Made by a program: the position numbers and the translations under genes
Assembly (NCBI GenBank): GCA_028564705.1
Contig: JAPXFQ010002814.1
Coordinates: 1,178,001 to 1,242,000, forward strand
Direction: 5' to 3'
DNA length: 64,000 nt
Origin: Apricaphanius iberus
Taxonomy: Eukaryota > Chordata > Actinopteri > Cyprinodontiformes > Aphaniidae
Part shown: one piece after another, positions 10,749-22,400 of the stretch
Layout of the letters: every line of letters begins with the position of its first letter
How positions within the stretch are numbered: the first letter of the stretch is position 1
The notes under the pieces: generated by a model
The model's database searches: none
What the model was told of the DNA's origin: nothing
The model's input: only the letters and a program-made list of their open reading frames with translations

Positions 10749-13700
10749 TATTTGGCCACTTCCTTGTTTTACACAAGCATTTTTTTCACTTATGGAGCAT
10801 CAGTTTTCAGTGTTATTTCTTATATCTTTCAGAACAGCACAAACACATTTCAGTATCAGACAGTGAAACCCTTTGTTAAATAACACATTAATTGTGACAA
10901 ACCATATTGTTTGAGCAGCTGAGTTGAACCACACCCGGGCTTGATTACTGCCAGTCCTGTAAAATCAAGAATGTGTTCAGCACTGACATAGAGGGAAATA
11001 AAAGATCTCTAAATGCAAAACATTATATATCATGACCTCAAGAAACACATATTAGCATATTATTTTCATTCGACCAAGAATATTGCTTCTTTTAAGAAAT
11101 GAGACAGGCATCACTCAAAATGTAAGAAAAAACTTTTTCTAATTAGATTTTTATTTAATAAAGGGCACAGTGAAACGTATGTATACCTGTCTCTATAACC
11201 AACTGAAAAATCAGTCAAAGCATACACCAATCAAATCCTTTTTATGATAGCTGAGGCATCTTTTTACTGGTATTTTGACTACTTGTGGTGGGCTCAAAAT
11301 TGTTGATCTTGGAAGGTATTTGTGCAATTACCTTAATCATTATTTTTCTCCAGAGGTAGTGGCTGGACAGTTGCAACAGGCTAAAGCTCATCAGAATTTT
11401 CTTTTTGGTAAAACAGATATTTTATTTATTTATTTTTTTTAAAAATCTGCTCCACAGCAAGACTTTACTGCATCATCATTTAAAAAAAAAGAATTTTCTT
11501 AACTGGGTTCTGCAGGTAGTTGATAACTTTCAGGAAGCAGAGTTTGATTGGGTGATTATTCCATTGTGCTGTGTTAGTATTAACGTCTGCAGTTGGATTC
11601 TGTCATGTTCGCTCTGTTCACGTAGCTCGGTAATTTAGACAATAGGCTTTTGACAGAGTAACTTTAACATTTGGTTAGAAAGGTTAAATAAGGCACGTGC
11701 AGTTGTGTCAAATTGTGTGGACTTGTGGGAGTTATTTGGTACATTTAAGTCACGCTATCTTTTGCAGACAGCAAGATGTAGGCTATAGATTAGTTAACCT
11801 TAGCATAGCTTCCCGTCAGTCATTAACTTAGCTGAAACTCCCCCACATTGCTTGGGCATGACTGTGCCTGCCTCGGCAGAGATATCAAACATCTGTCAAC
11901 AAATGCAATGCATAATCACATGCACTTAAAAGGCCTATCATCACCGGCGCCTCACGCACTGTGAGTTGGGCATCATGCTGGCTGCAAGGGCACCAACTGA
12001 GTTTATGAAATGAAACATCTATAATAAAGACAGATTAAGAATTTTGAAATATGCAAAACAAGTTAATAGTAGTAGTAATAGTAGTATTAGTTAATAGACT
12101 CTTTCTCATCCGTCGTTGCCCTCCCCACGCACTAAAGTGGGGACAATTGGTCTGTTGTTTCATTAACCCGACACCTGTGGTTGTCTTCGAAAAGAAGAAC
12201 CGGTGTGGAAAAAAGAAAAAAACAGAGGGATGATGCTCTTGCATCGTTTGCAGGTAAAAAAATGTTTTGTTGACATTGTTAATTTTGTAATAATTATCTA
12301 TTCTGAAACATGTGATCATATTTAGACTTGGGGCCTGCCCTAGCTTAAATTCGGACTTGCTATATTATTGTTAATTCATCTGTTGTCAGCCAAAGGTTTT
12401 GTAAGTATGCTGCATTTCAGGACATTTATTTGGTATTTTTCTTGTTGTTCTCGATAAAGGTTAAATAGTTTTGAATTTCGTCACGTCACATGCCAGTGTT
12501 TTATAAGCCAAAATAAACCTATAAATAATGTATTGCAGTTTTCTTTTACCATTGCTTAAAAAAAATTCTGTTTAAAACAAATATGACACATTTTCTTTGT
12601 GTGTTTGAATGCATGCATGTACAAGTAGTTTACATACAAGGAGGAATTCAAGCTATGCACAAAAATTCCGAACAACCATCCACCAGCAGCTCAAGAACAC
12701 AGGATCAGCCGCCAGCCATCAGGTCTGTAGCTTCTGCTAAATACTGGTGCTTATGTGAATCTGTAACTTAGTTCTAAAGAATAAGAAGGTGAAGTTCCTG
12801 TGTTGAGTATGTTACATTATATAAATATTAAGCAGGTTTTTGTACTTACATATAGTATTTATTGAAGACACATTACTAATAATAAATAGAGAGATATGCT
12901 TGCACATACTGTGGTATCGTTCTTTTTTTGGTTGCGGGGGACCACAAAGCATTTTTGCTTAGGGCACCCGCTCTGGCTCTGTGGTCTATATCATGCAAAA
13001 TCAAGTTTTTGGGAGTGTTAAACCACCTGGTAGTGCAATTTTCTCTGGAAAGGCAGTGCTGACAACTGTAGCACATCCTAGTGGTAACATAGTGACGTAA
13101 AATATGTCTCTATGTTCCCACTTTTCCAGGAAAGGGTGGTGCAGCTGTTTAGAGAACAGGATTAAGGAGGATCATTCAGACATGAATTAAGCCAAAACCA
13201 CTCTGGCAGAGTTTTTATGAGAGAACAGCTTACCTCTGGTAGATTTGCAAACACACCCGCCCCCTTTCTCAAACTCATAGCTGCTCAAGTTTTAGCATCT
13301 GGACTTTTTTTAGTTGGAATTTTACTTTCTCTGTGAAAACGCCCGTTTGGCTGAGTGGATTACAGGACTTTATTCTACATTCCTAAAGAACACCAGCTGG
13401 ATCAGTTCCAACTACAAAGATGCCTGATGGATTGAACAGGGAAGTAAGTAGCTATATGCTAATGCCACTCATCAAGCTGCTTATGTGATCGTATAACAGC
13501 ATTGTGTGGTTAATTAATTGATCTATAGCATCTCAGAATGTTCAGTAAATGAGTGCAAACAACACCCATGGCTTTTTTATATACTGGGCTGGAAAGATTT
13601 GCTTACTGGACTCGGCTGTGTTGGTTTGGACTCTGTTTAAAGTCTGGATGGGCTCAGTCTAAAGTCTGGATGGGCTCTATCTATAGCCTGGTAGATTTAG

Positions 13701-14011
13701 CAGCTGAAATAAGCCTTATTGACTACGGGTTTTACAAAAAAATAAAAAATAAACCAAACGTCAGAGCTCTTAATAAAACACAGTTTCATTGTGGTACTTG
13801 GTGCACTTTAAATTCACTGTAGGACTCCAGGTTTCTCAGTCAGAGTGGCACTGCACAGGAGAGGAGGTGAGCAGTGGGGGGCAGGAGTTAGGATTATACA
13901 AAAGCGAGCTGTTTAACTTTGTGGTCCAATAATAACTCCAGGATACAAGTTCAATTTCAGGACAAATTAATACTATATAACACCTACGGTAAGATTTGAT
14001 CATATATATGT
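10749..14011. other. No gene recognised; minor repeats only
   Basis: Frames of 60-94 codons at 11405, 12035, 12051, 12876 and 13553 show no recognisable domain. A 22-bp unit (TAAAGTCTGGATGGGCTC..TC) is duplicated in tandem at 13638-13659 and 13660-13681. The segment 11900-12190 has more CpG than its surroundings. Confidence 0.45.
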
Positions 14012-14037
14012 CCCCCCCCCCCCCCCCCCCCCCCCCC
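14012..14037. repeat. Poly(C)26 run
   Basis: An uninterrupted run of 26 C, i.e. 26 G on the minus strand. It produces the poly-Gly stretch in the minus-strand frame at 13836-14048, which is not a gene. Confidence 0.95.
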
Positions 14038-15639
14038 ACAAGCATCAAATCATCATCAAAAAATCATCACCAGACCTATGCTCTGCCCCTGCTGGTTTAA
14101 GCATAGATGAAGTAATGGTTGATATGTAATTTTCTATTCAATGGCATTTTTTGTTACATGTTCATTGATGGATTTATGGGAAAACAACAACGAATATTAC
14201 ATATTGATAATTATTAAGATGGATAATTAAATATAACACAAATTAGAAGTGTAACATAGAAAAAGGATTTTTAACTCCTATTTTGAAACCTAATTGCAGC
14301 TGTAGGTTGCCTCTGTTAAGGACATAAGATCATGATTTAACTACAGGTAAAATTGCATCAATGGGAGGGATCCAAAGCCAGAGCCACTGCTCCGAAAAAA
14401 GAAAAAAGCCCAACTCACATTTCCTAAAATACATCTTGAAGATTCCCGAAACTTTAGGAAAAAAAAATTGGTTTGGCAAGCTAAGTGAGCTTTTTGGAAG
14501 ATGTGCATTTTGTCACACATTGTGTGTAGAAATAAAACTTCATTTCAGAATGAAAAACATTGACTCTCAGTAGAATCAATGGTTCTCCGCATAGTATGGA
14601 GCTGGTTAAGTATCTAATTTGAATAGTTTCAAGACACTTTCCTAAATAGGTATTTTGAACATGTCTGAGAGGAGGCCTTGGGACAGTCCGAGGACCTACT
14701 TGAGAGATTTCATTTGTTGGCCATTTCATTAGCAAATTCAGAGACTTTCAAGATAAGATAAATGTAAAGAGGGAAGCCTGGGGACCTCTGCCAAAGCTGG
14801 TAACCCCTTATCCCAGCCTTAGGTAACAACAAGAAGATGGACGGATGATTTTGCTTATATTTCTAAATAATCAACAAGAATATTCAATTTATTTTGTTCA
14901 ATTTTGGAATTTACACTTAAATGTCCAGACTGTGCTGCTTCCTTACCTTTCACTATATCTCAAAAGGTATTGGGAAGTTATTCTCCACTGATTGAAAATA
15001 TAGCAATATGGCTACAGAGCTGGATGAATAGTTAAAAACAATCAAAAATATCCAGCAAATTTCTAAGAATAATTCTGGTCCGAAAAAAACAAACAAAAAA
15101 AACAGCTCCAGACTAAAACACTATTTGACCCCCTGACTCCTCTTACAGGGAGAAGCCTCTGTTCATATAAGATCCCACTTTATGCCCAGCAGGCATTTGG
15201 CTGCTCTTTTCTTGGTGTTGTTAAATCCACACACATGTTGTCCAATGTCAGATCATCATATACCAGCAGCTTATAAAATGCAGCTTTGAATTAGATCACC
15301 ACTGTGCATAAATTACCTCTCCAGTGAGAAACAGAGCAGAAGTAACTGAAAATCGAAACTCTTTGGAGTTGAAAATGTCACATTAATTTCAAACGCATTA
15401 CCCCCTGCCGGAAGACTTAATGAGGAAGCCCATTAGAGTGTCATACCTGCTTACTTGTGAATTCTGAAGAAAGTTGATTTGATATGTCTGAGCCAATTAC
15501 ACAAAGCCTTTGTGATAAGAAACTGCTCAGTGGACCTGAACCCCCAGTTCTACTTGGGGAAAAGCTTGAAAATGTTGTACAAGGCTGTACTTTGAATAAT
15601 TTTGAAGTAGAAATGTCTTCTTAAGTTCCTTTACAAGAA
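14038..15639. other. No recognisable feature
   Basis: AT-rich, without RNA gene, TE end or credible gene. Short frames at 14361 (plus) and 14481 (minus) overlap each other and look random. Confidence 0.45.
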
Positions 15640-16600
15640 AAGTCATTTCAATTCATTGTACATAGATTCAAATTAATATTTCTGTTCATTATTCCAAGCA
15701 GCATTCACTCCTCCTGAACAAATATTTAGCGACAGTAGGGAGTCGCGTGCGTCGTGTCATTGACTTCACCGTAATCCCCCAAACATATAACTGCAGTGGA
15801 GAGGAAAAACTGCACTTTAACAGGAAGAAACGTCCAGCAGAACCTGGCTCAGTATGAAAAAGGAGAGACACAAAAATAACAAAATAATTGAGGTGGGAGT
15901 CCTTTCTATGTCAGAGAAAGTAGAAAGTTGATAACAGGACACAGAGAATGTTCAGTTACTGGGAGCATCATCCTAATTGATGCCCCCAACAACAAGGCAT
16001 CACATCTGAATAGACCGCCAAACCAGGTGGAACTTCTATGGAGAGAAAAACATTGAGAGAAAGCAAAGTCAACAGTCAAAAATACAGCAAATAATACAAT
16101 TGGAGAGTAGTAAAAAGTAGTAGAAAAGTGTAAGAGGGAAGAAAAGTGGTCAGTCTGTCCTCAAACAGTGTAACCCTATAGCAGTATAACTACAGAAATA
16201 GCTCTGGATAATCCAGCACGTTAGAATGAGACATGACAGAAGCAGCCAGGGAGAACTGTCTGTCTGGAGTCCTGAGCTGGTAGCACAGGAGAGGTGCCTG
16301 ATACCTAAAAGATTTACCTCCCATTCTACTTTTAGAAATCTTGGGAACTACCAGTAAACCTGCAGTCTAAGAGCGATGTGCTCTGTAAAATATGGAACAA
16401 TCAGATCCCTAATGTATAATGGAGCTTGATTATGAAGGGCTTTATGTGTAACGAGAAGGGTCTTAAATGATATTCTGGATTTAAAAGGAAGCAAATAAGG
16501 AGAAGCTAAAACAGGAGAAATGCAGGCCTGATAGCGCTCTGGCGCCACACCGGATTTCCGCAGTACTGAAGTGTTTGAGAAAACAAAAAATCCCAAGATC
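15640..16600 (-). mobile_element. LINE 3' part with C-terminal coding remnant
   Basis: On the minus strand, an open stretch at 16596-16348 includes RISFKTLLVTHKALHNQAP. This matches the extreme C-terminus of fish L2-like LINE polyproteins (consensus FK.LLLT.KALH..AP.Y). It is followed by the 3' untranslated text with GTTCTGCTGGACGTTTCTTCCTGTTAAAG, the same end as at 5258-5685 but in the opposite orientation. The upstream reverse transcriptase is missing. The element stops abruptly close to the hAT at 16626. Confidence 0.65.
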
Positions 16601-16625
16601 TGAGAGGTGCTTTCACTCTACACCA

Positions 16626-18334
16626 CACTAGTGAAGTATGTCTTGAGACCGGTCTTGGTCTCGAGACCGGTCTCGAGACAACTTTTACGTGGTCTCGGTC
16701 TTGTCTCGGCCTTGACGTTCTTTGGTTTTGGTCTTGTCTTGGTCTCGGACCTCTCGGTCTTGTCCAGGTCTCGCTGTCTCAGACCGTCATTATGGTCGGG
16801 CATTTAGCAATACTACACGCTCAAAAAAAAAACATGAACAAAAAAATACTACGCGCTCTGGAATCTTTGGTATCCACGACAACACAACGTTCATAATGCA
16901 ACATTTTGCGCTCTTCAAATCAAATGTAACCAATCACATTAATGTATTATATTTTTTTGAGACAGCCATTGGCGCTCATCCACCCATACAAGGTTATGAC
17001 TCAGTGATTACAGCGTAGAACGTAAGGTAGAGACAAGCAAACATCCAGCAGCTAACAGTCAGTATGTCAGCAAATTCGTCCGTTATAAAACTTGCTTTTG
17101 TAGATCACAAACTGTTGCCCGCTAAAAAGAAGCATTCGGCAACATGCAGATTCTGTAAAGCCTGCTTAACTGAGACAGCCGGGACCACCTCAACCTTCAC
17201 CAGACACCTGGAGCGCAAACACAGGGAAAGGTAAGCTAAAGTTATCTACCCATCTTCAATGTCTCTGAGGTAAAACCTTACCAACCTGACCAAACAGATC
17301 ATGTACGTTATCTGCTGAATTATTGTTGTTTTTCATGTGCGGTTCAAGTTATTTAGGTACATATTTTTTGCAAGCCTCTCTAAATAACCAGGTGTAGAGT
17401 GTAACTACATGCTAAGTACAGGTAGTTAACGTTTGCTCTATCTGTTGCTACCAGCGGCTAGCACTACCTAAATCAACATTTTACTAACGTTACTTTTGGC
17501 GAATTCATTGAAGGTGAAATGTGTTGAAACAGATTCAGTGAGTACTTTTCGGACTTGTACGGTGGTTGGTTATCGACTTCAATTGGCAAATTAATATGCG
17601 ATTGACCCATAGGGTAGGGTGGCCATACTGTACATTTGGCTTTAAGACGGAAAGTCACGTTTTTAAAAGGTCTGTCCACCTTCCGGCGCAGCCTTGAGAT
17701 GGACGCTCATTTGTCCTCCTTTTTGACATGATGTAACGTAACCCACGACACACGTATCCTCATATATAAACGGTCCACAAATAAGTACAGGAACAACAAG
17801 CTTGAATTAATTTACTGTGTGTTATAATCACTTCACACTGGTATGGAGCTATGTTTGTTTTTTTATTAACTGTAGGAAAAAAAAGCGATGAACCAGTCAG
17901 TACCAGTAATGTCAGTCTTCTACAGTGTACAACAGTTAAGGGAGTCTCAATCATCTAATAGTGCAGTAACGGCCGTCATACAATTGCTACACATAGTTGA
18001 TCTCACCCTGTCTGCAAAAATATTTACATTGAGTTCAGTCACACACAGGACATGGTCTGTCTCTGTATTGCTCTGCCTGTAGTTGACCTAATACCGTCTA
18101 TTATGTATTGAATGTAAACTGTGGCTGAACCCTAGTATGCTGCTGTTCATCAAGTTATTGTGTAGCTTCAACACTAGTCTGTTTTTTTCCTCCGGTCTCG
18201 ATTTGGTCTTGGTCTTGACATGGTCTGTCTTGGTCTTGGTCTTGGACTTGTCTTGGTCTTGATACCCTCTGGTCTTGGTCTTGTCTTGGTCTCGGTTTAG
18301 GCGGTCTTGACTACAAGTCTACACCACACCACTG
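16626..18334 (+). mobile_element. hAT-like DNA transposon, internally deleted
   Basis: Termini are CACTAGTGAAGTATGTCTTGAGACC on the left and ...GGTCTTGACTACAAGTCTACACCACACCACTG on the right, whose complement starts CAGTGGTGTGG, typical for a common fish hAT family. Both subterminal zones (16640-16790, 18190-18310) are arrays of GGTCTTG/GGTCTCG motifs, possible transposase binding sites. The 1.7-kb body keeps one BED-type zinc-finger exon (17064-17230) and no catalytic domain. I could not find an exact 8-bp target duplication, so the left end may be truncated or rearranged. Confidence 0.65.
17064..17230 (+). pseudogene. BED zinc-finger exon of hAT transposase
   Basis: Starting at ATG 17064, 56 codons read into a ZnF-BED pattern: a C-x2-C pair (CRFC), then TSTFTRHLERKHRER with the H-x4-H pair. 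This DNA-binding domain is typical for the N-terminus of hAT transposases. The frame runs into TAA at 17232, but AG|GTAAGC at 17230/17231 is a good splice donor, so this was probably the first coding exon. It lies centrally in the 16626-18334 element. No RNase H-like or dimerisation domain follows, so a functional transposase is not encoded. Confidence 0.65.
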
Positions 18335-18689
18335 TAGGCCTACTTAAGACAATTGGTTATCGGGTAGGGGCCGGTCTTAGGTTTTCAATCAATCAGATTG
18401 ATGTAGCAGTTACTCCACAACCGAATGTGTTTTAGGAGGACCTTTGATGACATCTTTGTGTGCATGCGCAAGAGGTAAAATCTACAGTGACTATAGAGAC
18501 GCAACACTTCCAAGACGGTTAGCAGGCAAAATCCCGGATAATTGAGACTTTAACATCTGAAAACTTGGAAAGCTTTCGAGAGAAACTTAAAATTGCAATT
18601 GCGAAATATAAGTTATTTAAAGCCCCTTTTAAATATGTGAAAGACGTTTTTCGCTGCTGTCCTGGCCACAAATCCGCTGTGGAGACATT
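18335..18689. other. Unclassified, adjoins repeat copy 2
   Basis: No independent gene. The frames at 18519-18722 (minus) and 18565-18819 (plus) run on into the dispersed repeat. Confidence 0.35.
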
Positions 18690-18890
18690 TATCACTATTC
18701 CTAAAGCCGACCCTTCATACATAAAAAGTTTACATCTTTCAAAAGTCTGGAGATCTGAGATGTTTATTCAAGGGGAGTTGGGAAGATCTTTGCGAAACAG
18801 AAAGCTGTGTTTGTGCTAAAAGCAGAGGTCAAACTAGCAGAAACAGTGTGATTCACATCACCTATGGGGAATTCCAAAAGAGAATTGGAT
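18690..18890 (+). repeat. Dispersed repeat, copy 2 (first copy at 3274-3660)
   Basis: Colinear similarity with 3465-3640 as described there. In this copy an 84-codon plus-strand frame (18565-18819) crosses the boundary of the shared part; its N-terminal two thirds are Lys-rich without a recognisable domain. If the family encodes a protein, this copy shows more of it than copy 1. Confidence 0.5.
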
Positions 18891-19804
18891 TGGATTTACA
18901 GCTGCTGCTACAGCGTGAATAATCAGGTGCTGATAGCAGTTTGGGACATCTGTATCAGAACGGGAAAAATATATAACGCAGAGGGTTTTAAAATACGCAA
19001 ACCTCACATTTTATAAAATAAACATTCTCTTAAATACTTGATCACAACTTAAAATAAATGGTGCATATTTTTCAGAAAAATGAATGTCTCCTTGTTAATG
19101 CCCTTTAGTCATTAGGCTACTAATTAATTTGTGGTTACTTTTGAGTATTATAATTGCCACCTACTGACCTGTGTTGGTATGGCTGTACAGTTACAGTTTA
19201 TAAAAAGGATGTAACTATAATGGTTGCAATTTCTGAAACCTAAAATCATACTTGAGTCACACTCAGCAGCACTTATTATTGTTAAACATTTAAAAGGTTT
19301 TACATAGTTTTGTAGAGGTTATGTAAATATTTGCTTTGAACTACCCTTAAAAATGAAACATAAAGAACATTTTGTGTAGCATATTATATATAGGAAGTTT
19401 GGCCCTTTTGATGTGCCCCTGTTTTGTCCCCTGTGTACATATTGAGATTATTAAGCCTGAAATTTTTGTTTTATTTTTTTGTCACAGTTTTTTTATTTCC
19501 AGTTAATGGATATCAGGAGGAAATTTAGAGTTGAGAAGATGGAATTTTAATTATCAATAATTAGAAATGATCACTGAGGCCTCCATCTGCCCTCTAAGAC
19601 AGTGCAGCCAGTTAATTTAACTTACAGTGAACCCTCCTGATAGTAGTTAAGTAAATATTATTTTCAATATGTTTTGCCTTGTGTATTAGTATTAATAGGT
19701 GTGTAGAATGTATGCATACAATACATATGCTAAAAATAGATAGCTTTGTCATTTCATAAAAAAAATAGAGAGTAGAAGGAAATTATAGTAATCGGAGTGA
19801 AAAT
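18891..19804. other. No recognisable feature
   Basis: AT-rich; no coding, RNA or TE signal recognised. Confidence 0.5.
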
Positions 19805-20023
19805 ATGCCTGTTGCAGTGGAGGGTGAGCCCTGCTTGATCCTAGACACAGAGCACACTGAGAAATTGGAGGATGAGGAGGTCCAACCAGAGCAACTCTCA
19901 GCCCCCGAGGTGGAGGAGAAGGCAGTGGGAAAGAATTTACGCTCAATGTCCCGCAGCGTAAGATTGAAAAAGCCGAGTGGCTTCATGTCACCATTTGAAA
20001 AGTTGGTCAGCGAAGGAAACTAA
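19805..20023 (+). pseudogene. 72-codon acidic fragment, possible retroelement polyprotein end
   Basis: The frame is strongly acidic in its first two thirds (EHTEKLEDEEVQPEQ) and then basic (RSMSRSVRLKKPSGFM). An acidic stretch followed by a RRS.R..KP motif is common near the C-terminus of LTR-retrotransposon pol proteins, but the match is too short to be sure. It abuts the Gypsy remnant on the opposite strand. It could also be chance. Confidence 0.2.
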
Positions 20024-20727
20024 TAGTAAACGTTGAAAGTCATTCTCAGGAGCGAAAACATTAGCAAGGAAGCATCAATCAACCATCTGTTAGCGACATC
20101 AACAAGGGGTCTGTCCGCACAAAGAAAATCAGCCCCTATGATGGAAACTGAACTGGCAGGTATGACAGAGTTCCACTGGAAGTCTCTACCGTAAAAGTAA
20201 AGAGTCACCGACCTTTCTCCAAACCCTTTAATGGGGGACCCATTAGCAGCAGTTAGCAGCAGACTGCAACCTTCCACCAGCCTGTCAGAGCCAGCATTGG
20301 GAATCAGGCTCTTCTGGGAACTGGATTCGACCAGAAATTGTCTCCCTGACCGTGAGTCCTCAATGAAAAGCAGCCTTTCCCTGTCACCAATGGTCGTGGC
20401 TGCTAGCGAGCAGTGGCGGTGTTGTTTCGGCTGTGAACTGCAAGGCGGGAGGCAACGGCAGGTTTTGGCGCCAAAACCACTGGTGGTAGAAGTAGGAGGC
20501 TGATCCACGACGTCTCTGTGTAGCGACCCTCGCCACCACCCAGGCTCTCCAGCCTCTGGGGATGATGCCGGAGGCTCAACAGATGTCGCTGCAGGTGCGG
20601 GAGCCACAACTTGGACTTTGAAGCTCTTCGTAGTCAGGAGGATGTTGTCGGCTTCTTCGGCTAGGGAGTGTTTGCAGGGACAGCCGGAGCTTAGAGCTTT
20701 CAGAGAAACAGTTGGATGAAAAGACAC
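20020..20727 (-). pseudogene. Gypsy gag C-terminus and aspartic protease, catalytic motif lost
   Basis: This 235-codon frame is the longest in the window. Its N-terminal part resembles the end of a Gypsy capsid (AEEADNILLTTKSF) followed by a Pro/Ser-rich linker and the R-C-x-P-P-C segment before the protease. Residues about 115-215 follow the retropepsin layout: LLFIEDSRSGRQFLV, then AANGSPIKGFGERSVTL, then the hydrophobic IIGADFL motif and a VD.ANR..IDA end. The active-site D-T-G triad should fall at residues 134-136 (20328-20320) but reads E-S-S, so the enzyme cannot be active. The frame is otherwise uninterrupted. Frames on the opposite strand here are shadows. Confidence 0.75.
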
Positions 20728-21250
20728 CTGCCATCATCAGTACCCAGCAGGGGTAATACGCTCTCCATGAGCTCGAGGGCTGTGCCATCAACGAAACCTA
20801 GACAGGGAGAGGAGTTTCTCGGCTTCTTTTGTGGCAGAGAGGGAGTAACACCAAAGCAGCAGCTCTTTGAGAGCAGTGCACTTTCCCTGGGCTGGGGGTA
20901 CCCGGAGAAGGGACATTGAACGGTATGTGGACAGTGGATCCAGCGAGCGAACGACATAGTGATATTTCGTGTCATCCCAGGAGATTCCACGCGGAGCAAA
21001 CTGAGACTCATTGTGGATGAACCATGAAGAAGGATCATGCAATCAGAAGTCCGGCATCTTTAAAGCCACAGAAAATGAAGCTGGGAGTGCTGGTTGATTT
21101 TCCACGGCAGCAGGCATCACCTGAGAGAAGCTGGGTTCAGCTTTAGACATGTTCGTTTCCAGTGTCATCAATGTGGATGAATAAATGGATGACACAAAAG
21201 AGCTAGGTTCGATCACCTCTTCAGCTCAACTCCGACTGAACGGTAAGCCA
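20020..21250 (-). mobile_element. Ty3/Gypsy LTR retrotransposon remnant (gag to protease)
   Basis: On the minus strand a gag-like frame can be followed from an ATG at 21150 through one early stop and frameshifts to 20728. It then joins a 235-codon frame holding the gag end and protease. Gag hallmarks include an F.P.GI..DDTKYHYVV..LD block (about 20990-20930) and a LGF.DG.ALELM..VLPLLG block (about 20810-20750). Reverse transcriptase, RNase H and integrase are missing; no LTR is recognisable. Upstream, the element runs into a TA microsatellite. Confidence 0.75.
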
Positions 21251-21311
21251 GAACACATACCAGAATAACACAAAATATTCGTGCAAAAACATCCTGTTGT
21301 GGTCCACCACT

Positions 21312-21411
<100 letters not shown>

Positions 21412-21640
21412 TTGTCCATTTTGTTATTTTGCTGTTTATTTCTATAATGTGTGAGATGTGTATTTTTCATAATTTAGACATATTTATTCTTAGCTGTGTG
21501 CTATATGTGAACAGTGAGAAGTTGGCATGGTTTGGGGCTTGTTTATAAAATTACAATTCCAATTATAAATTTTTACCACAAGTAGAGGTAGAAAATTACA
21601 TAAAAAAGAATAATATGTTGGCTGTTTTATTAACATACAA
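21412..21640. other. No recognisable feature
   Basis: Nothing supported. Confidence 0.5.
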
Positions 21641-21782
21641 CTGCTTGCCATTTTAGTCAACTAAAATTAGACTAAAATTAAACTAAAACCAATGACTAAA
21701 TCTTGACTAAAACTAAAATTAATTTTAGTCAAAAGACTAAGACTTAAGCTGAATACATTTTTTTATGTCAAAATTAACACTG
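21641..21782. mobile_element. hAT/MITE right end (ACTAAAA-rich)
   Basis: A run of ACTAAAA/TTTAGTC motifs ends in TGTCAAAATTAACACTG. Its complement CAGTGTTAATTTTGACA is the start of a fish hAT-like family built of such motifs. No left end was found. Confidence 0.5.
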
Positions 21783-22240
21783 TTCGACATACCAACCATC
21801 CAGACCATTCGGATCCTCCAACTCTAGGTTACTAATCATCCCTGGAATCTGGACCAAACATGAAGAAGCAGCCTTCAGTTTCTATGCTCCCCTTATCTGG
21901 AACAAACTTCCTGAAAGCTGCTGAAACACTGAGCTGCTTTAAATCAAAACTGAAAACTCATCTGCCTTTGAGTAAACAATTATGCTTCATTGTGTACCAT
22001 ATGTTATTTGTGTTTTATGCTTAATTGCTGTTTGTTCTGTTTTTTGTTTTTTTTTACTTTATTCTTAATTGCTGTTTTTACTTTCCTTGCTTGTATCATA
22101 TGTTTTGTTTGTTTCTTTATCACCAAATCATGTAACACATCTTGAATTGCATTTTAAATGGTCTATACTTATATGATGCTCAGTTACTCATCCACCCAAT
22201 CACACACATATTCACACACTGCTGTGATGTATACAGTACC
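21783..22240 (+). mobile_element. LINE 3' end with C-terminal coding remnant
   Basis: An open stretch reading AAFSFYAPLIWNKLP (21868-21912), then after a stop and frameshift CFKSKLKTHLPL, matches the C-terminal end of L2-like LINE polyproteins (A.P..WN.LP...F K..LKTHL). It continues into a T-rich 3' UTR. The last part (about 22155-22235: CTATACTTATATGATGCT, CACCCAATCACACACAT, TTCACACACTG) matches the repeat at 62151-62285. Confidence 0.65.
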
Positions 22241-22321
22241 TTTGTACACAATATTTGATTGTGTTTTTCTATAGGCAAAACTTAGTTTCTCTCCACTAAA
22301 AGCAGATTAGCTAATGAAAAA

Positions 22322-22400
22322 GGAGAAAATATTCACATGCATCATGCTTATTCAACTCAGTGTGACCGATTGTACTTAAAAAATAGGTTTTTCACATATT
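22322..22400 (+). repeat. Dispersed repeat, copy at 22.3 kb
   Basis: GGAGAAAATATTCA followed by a CATGCTTAT.CAACTC.G.GTGAC block is shared with 46217-46290 in the same orientation. The family is not recognised. Confidence 0.5.

Noticed and set aside
13345..13415. tRNA-like A box (TGGCTGAGTGG) with weak B box
   Set aside because: B box (GATCAGTTCC) departs from consensus and no cloverleaf can be drawn, so neither a tRNA nor a tRNA-derived SINE is supported.
20231..20919. Plus-strand frames of 67-90 codons
   Set aside because: Antisense shadows of the Gypsy gag-protease remnant.
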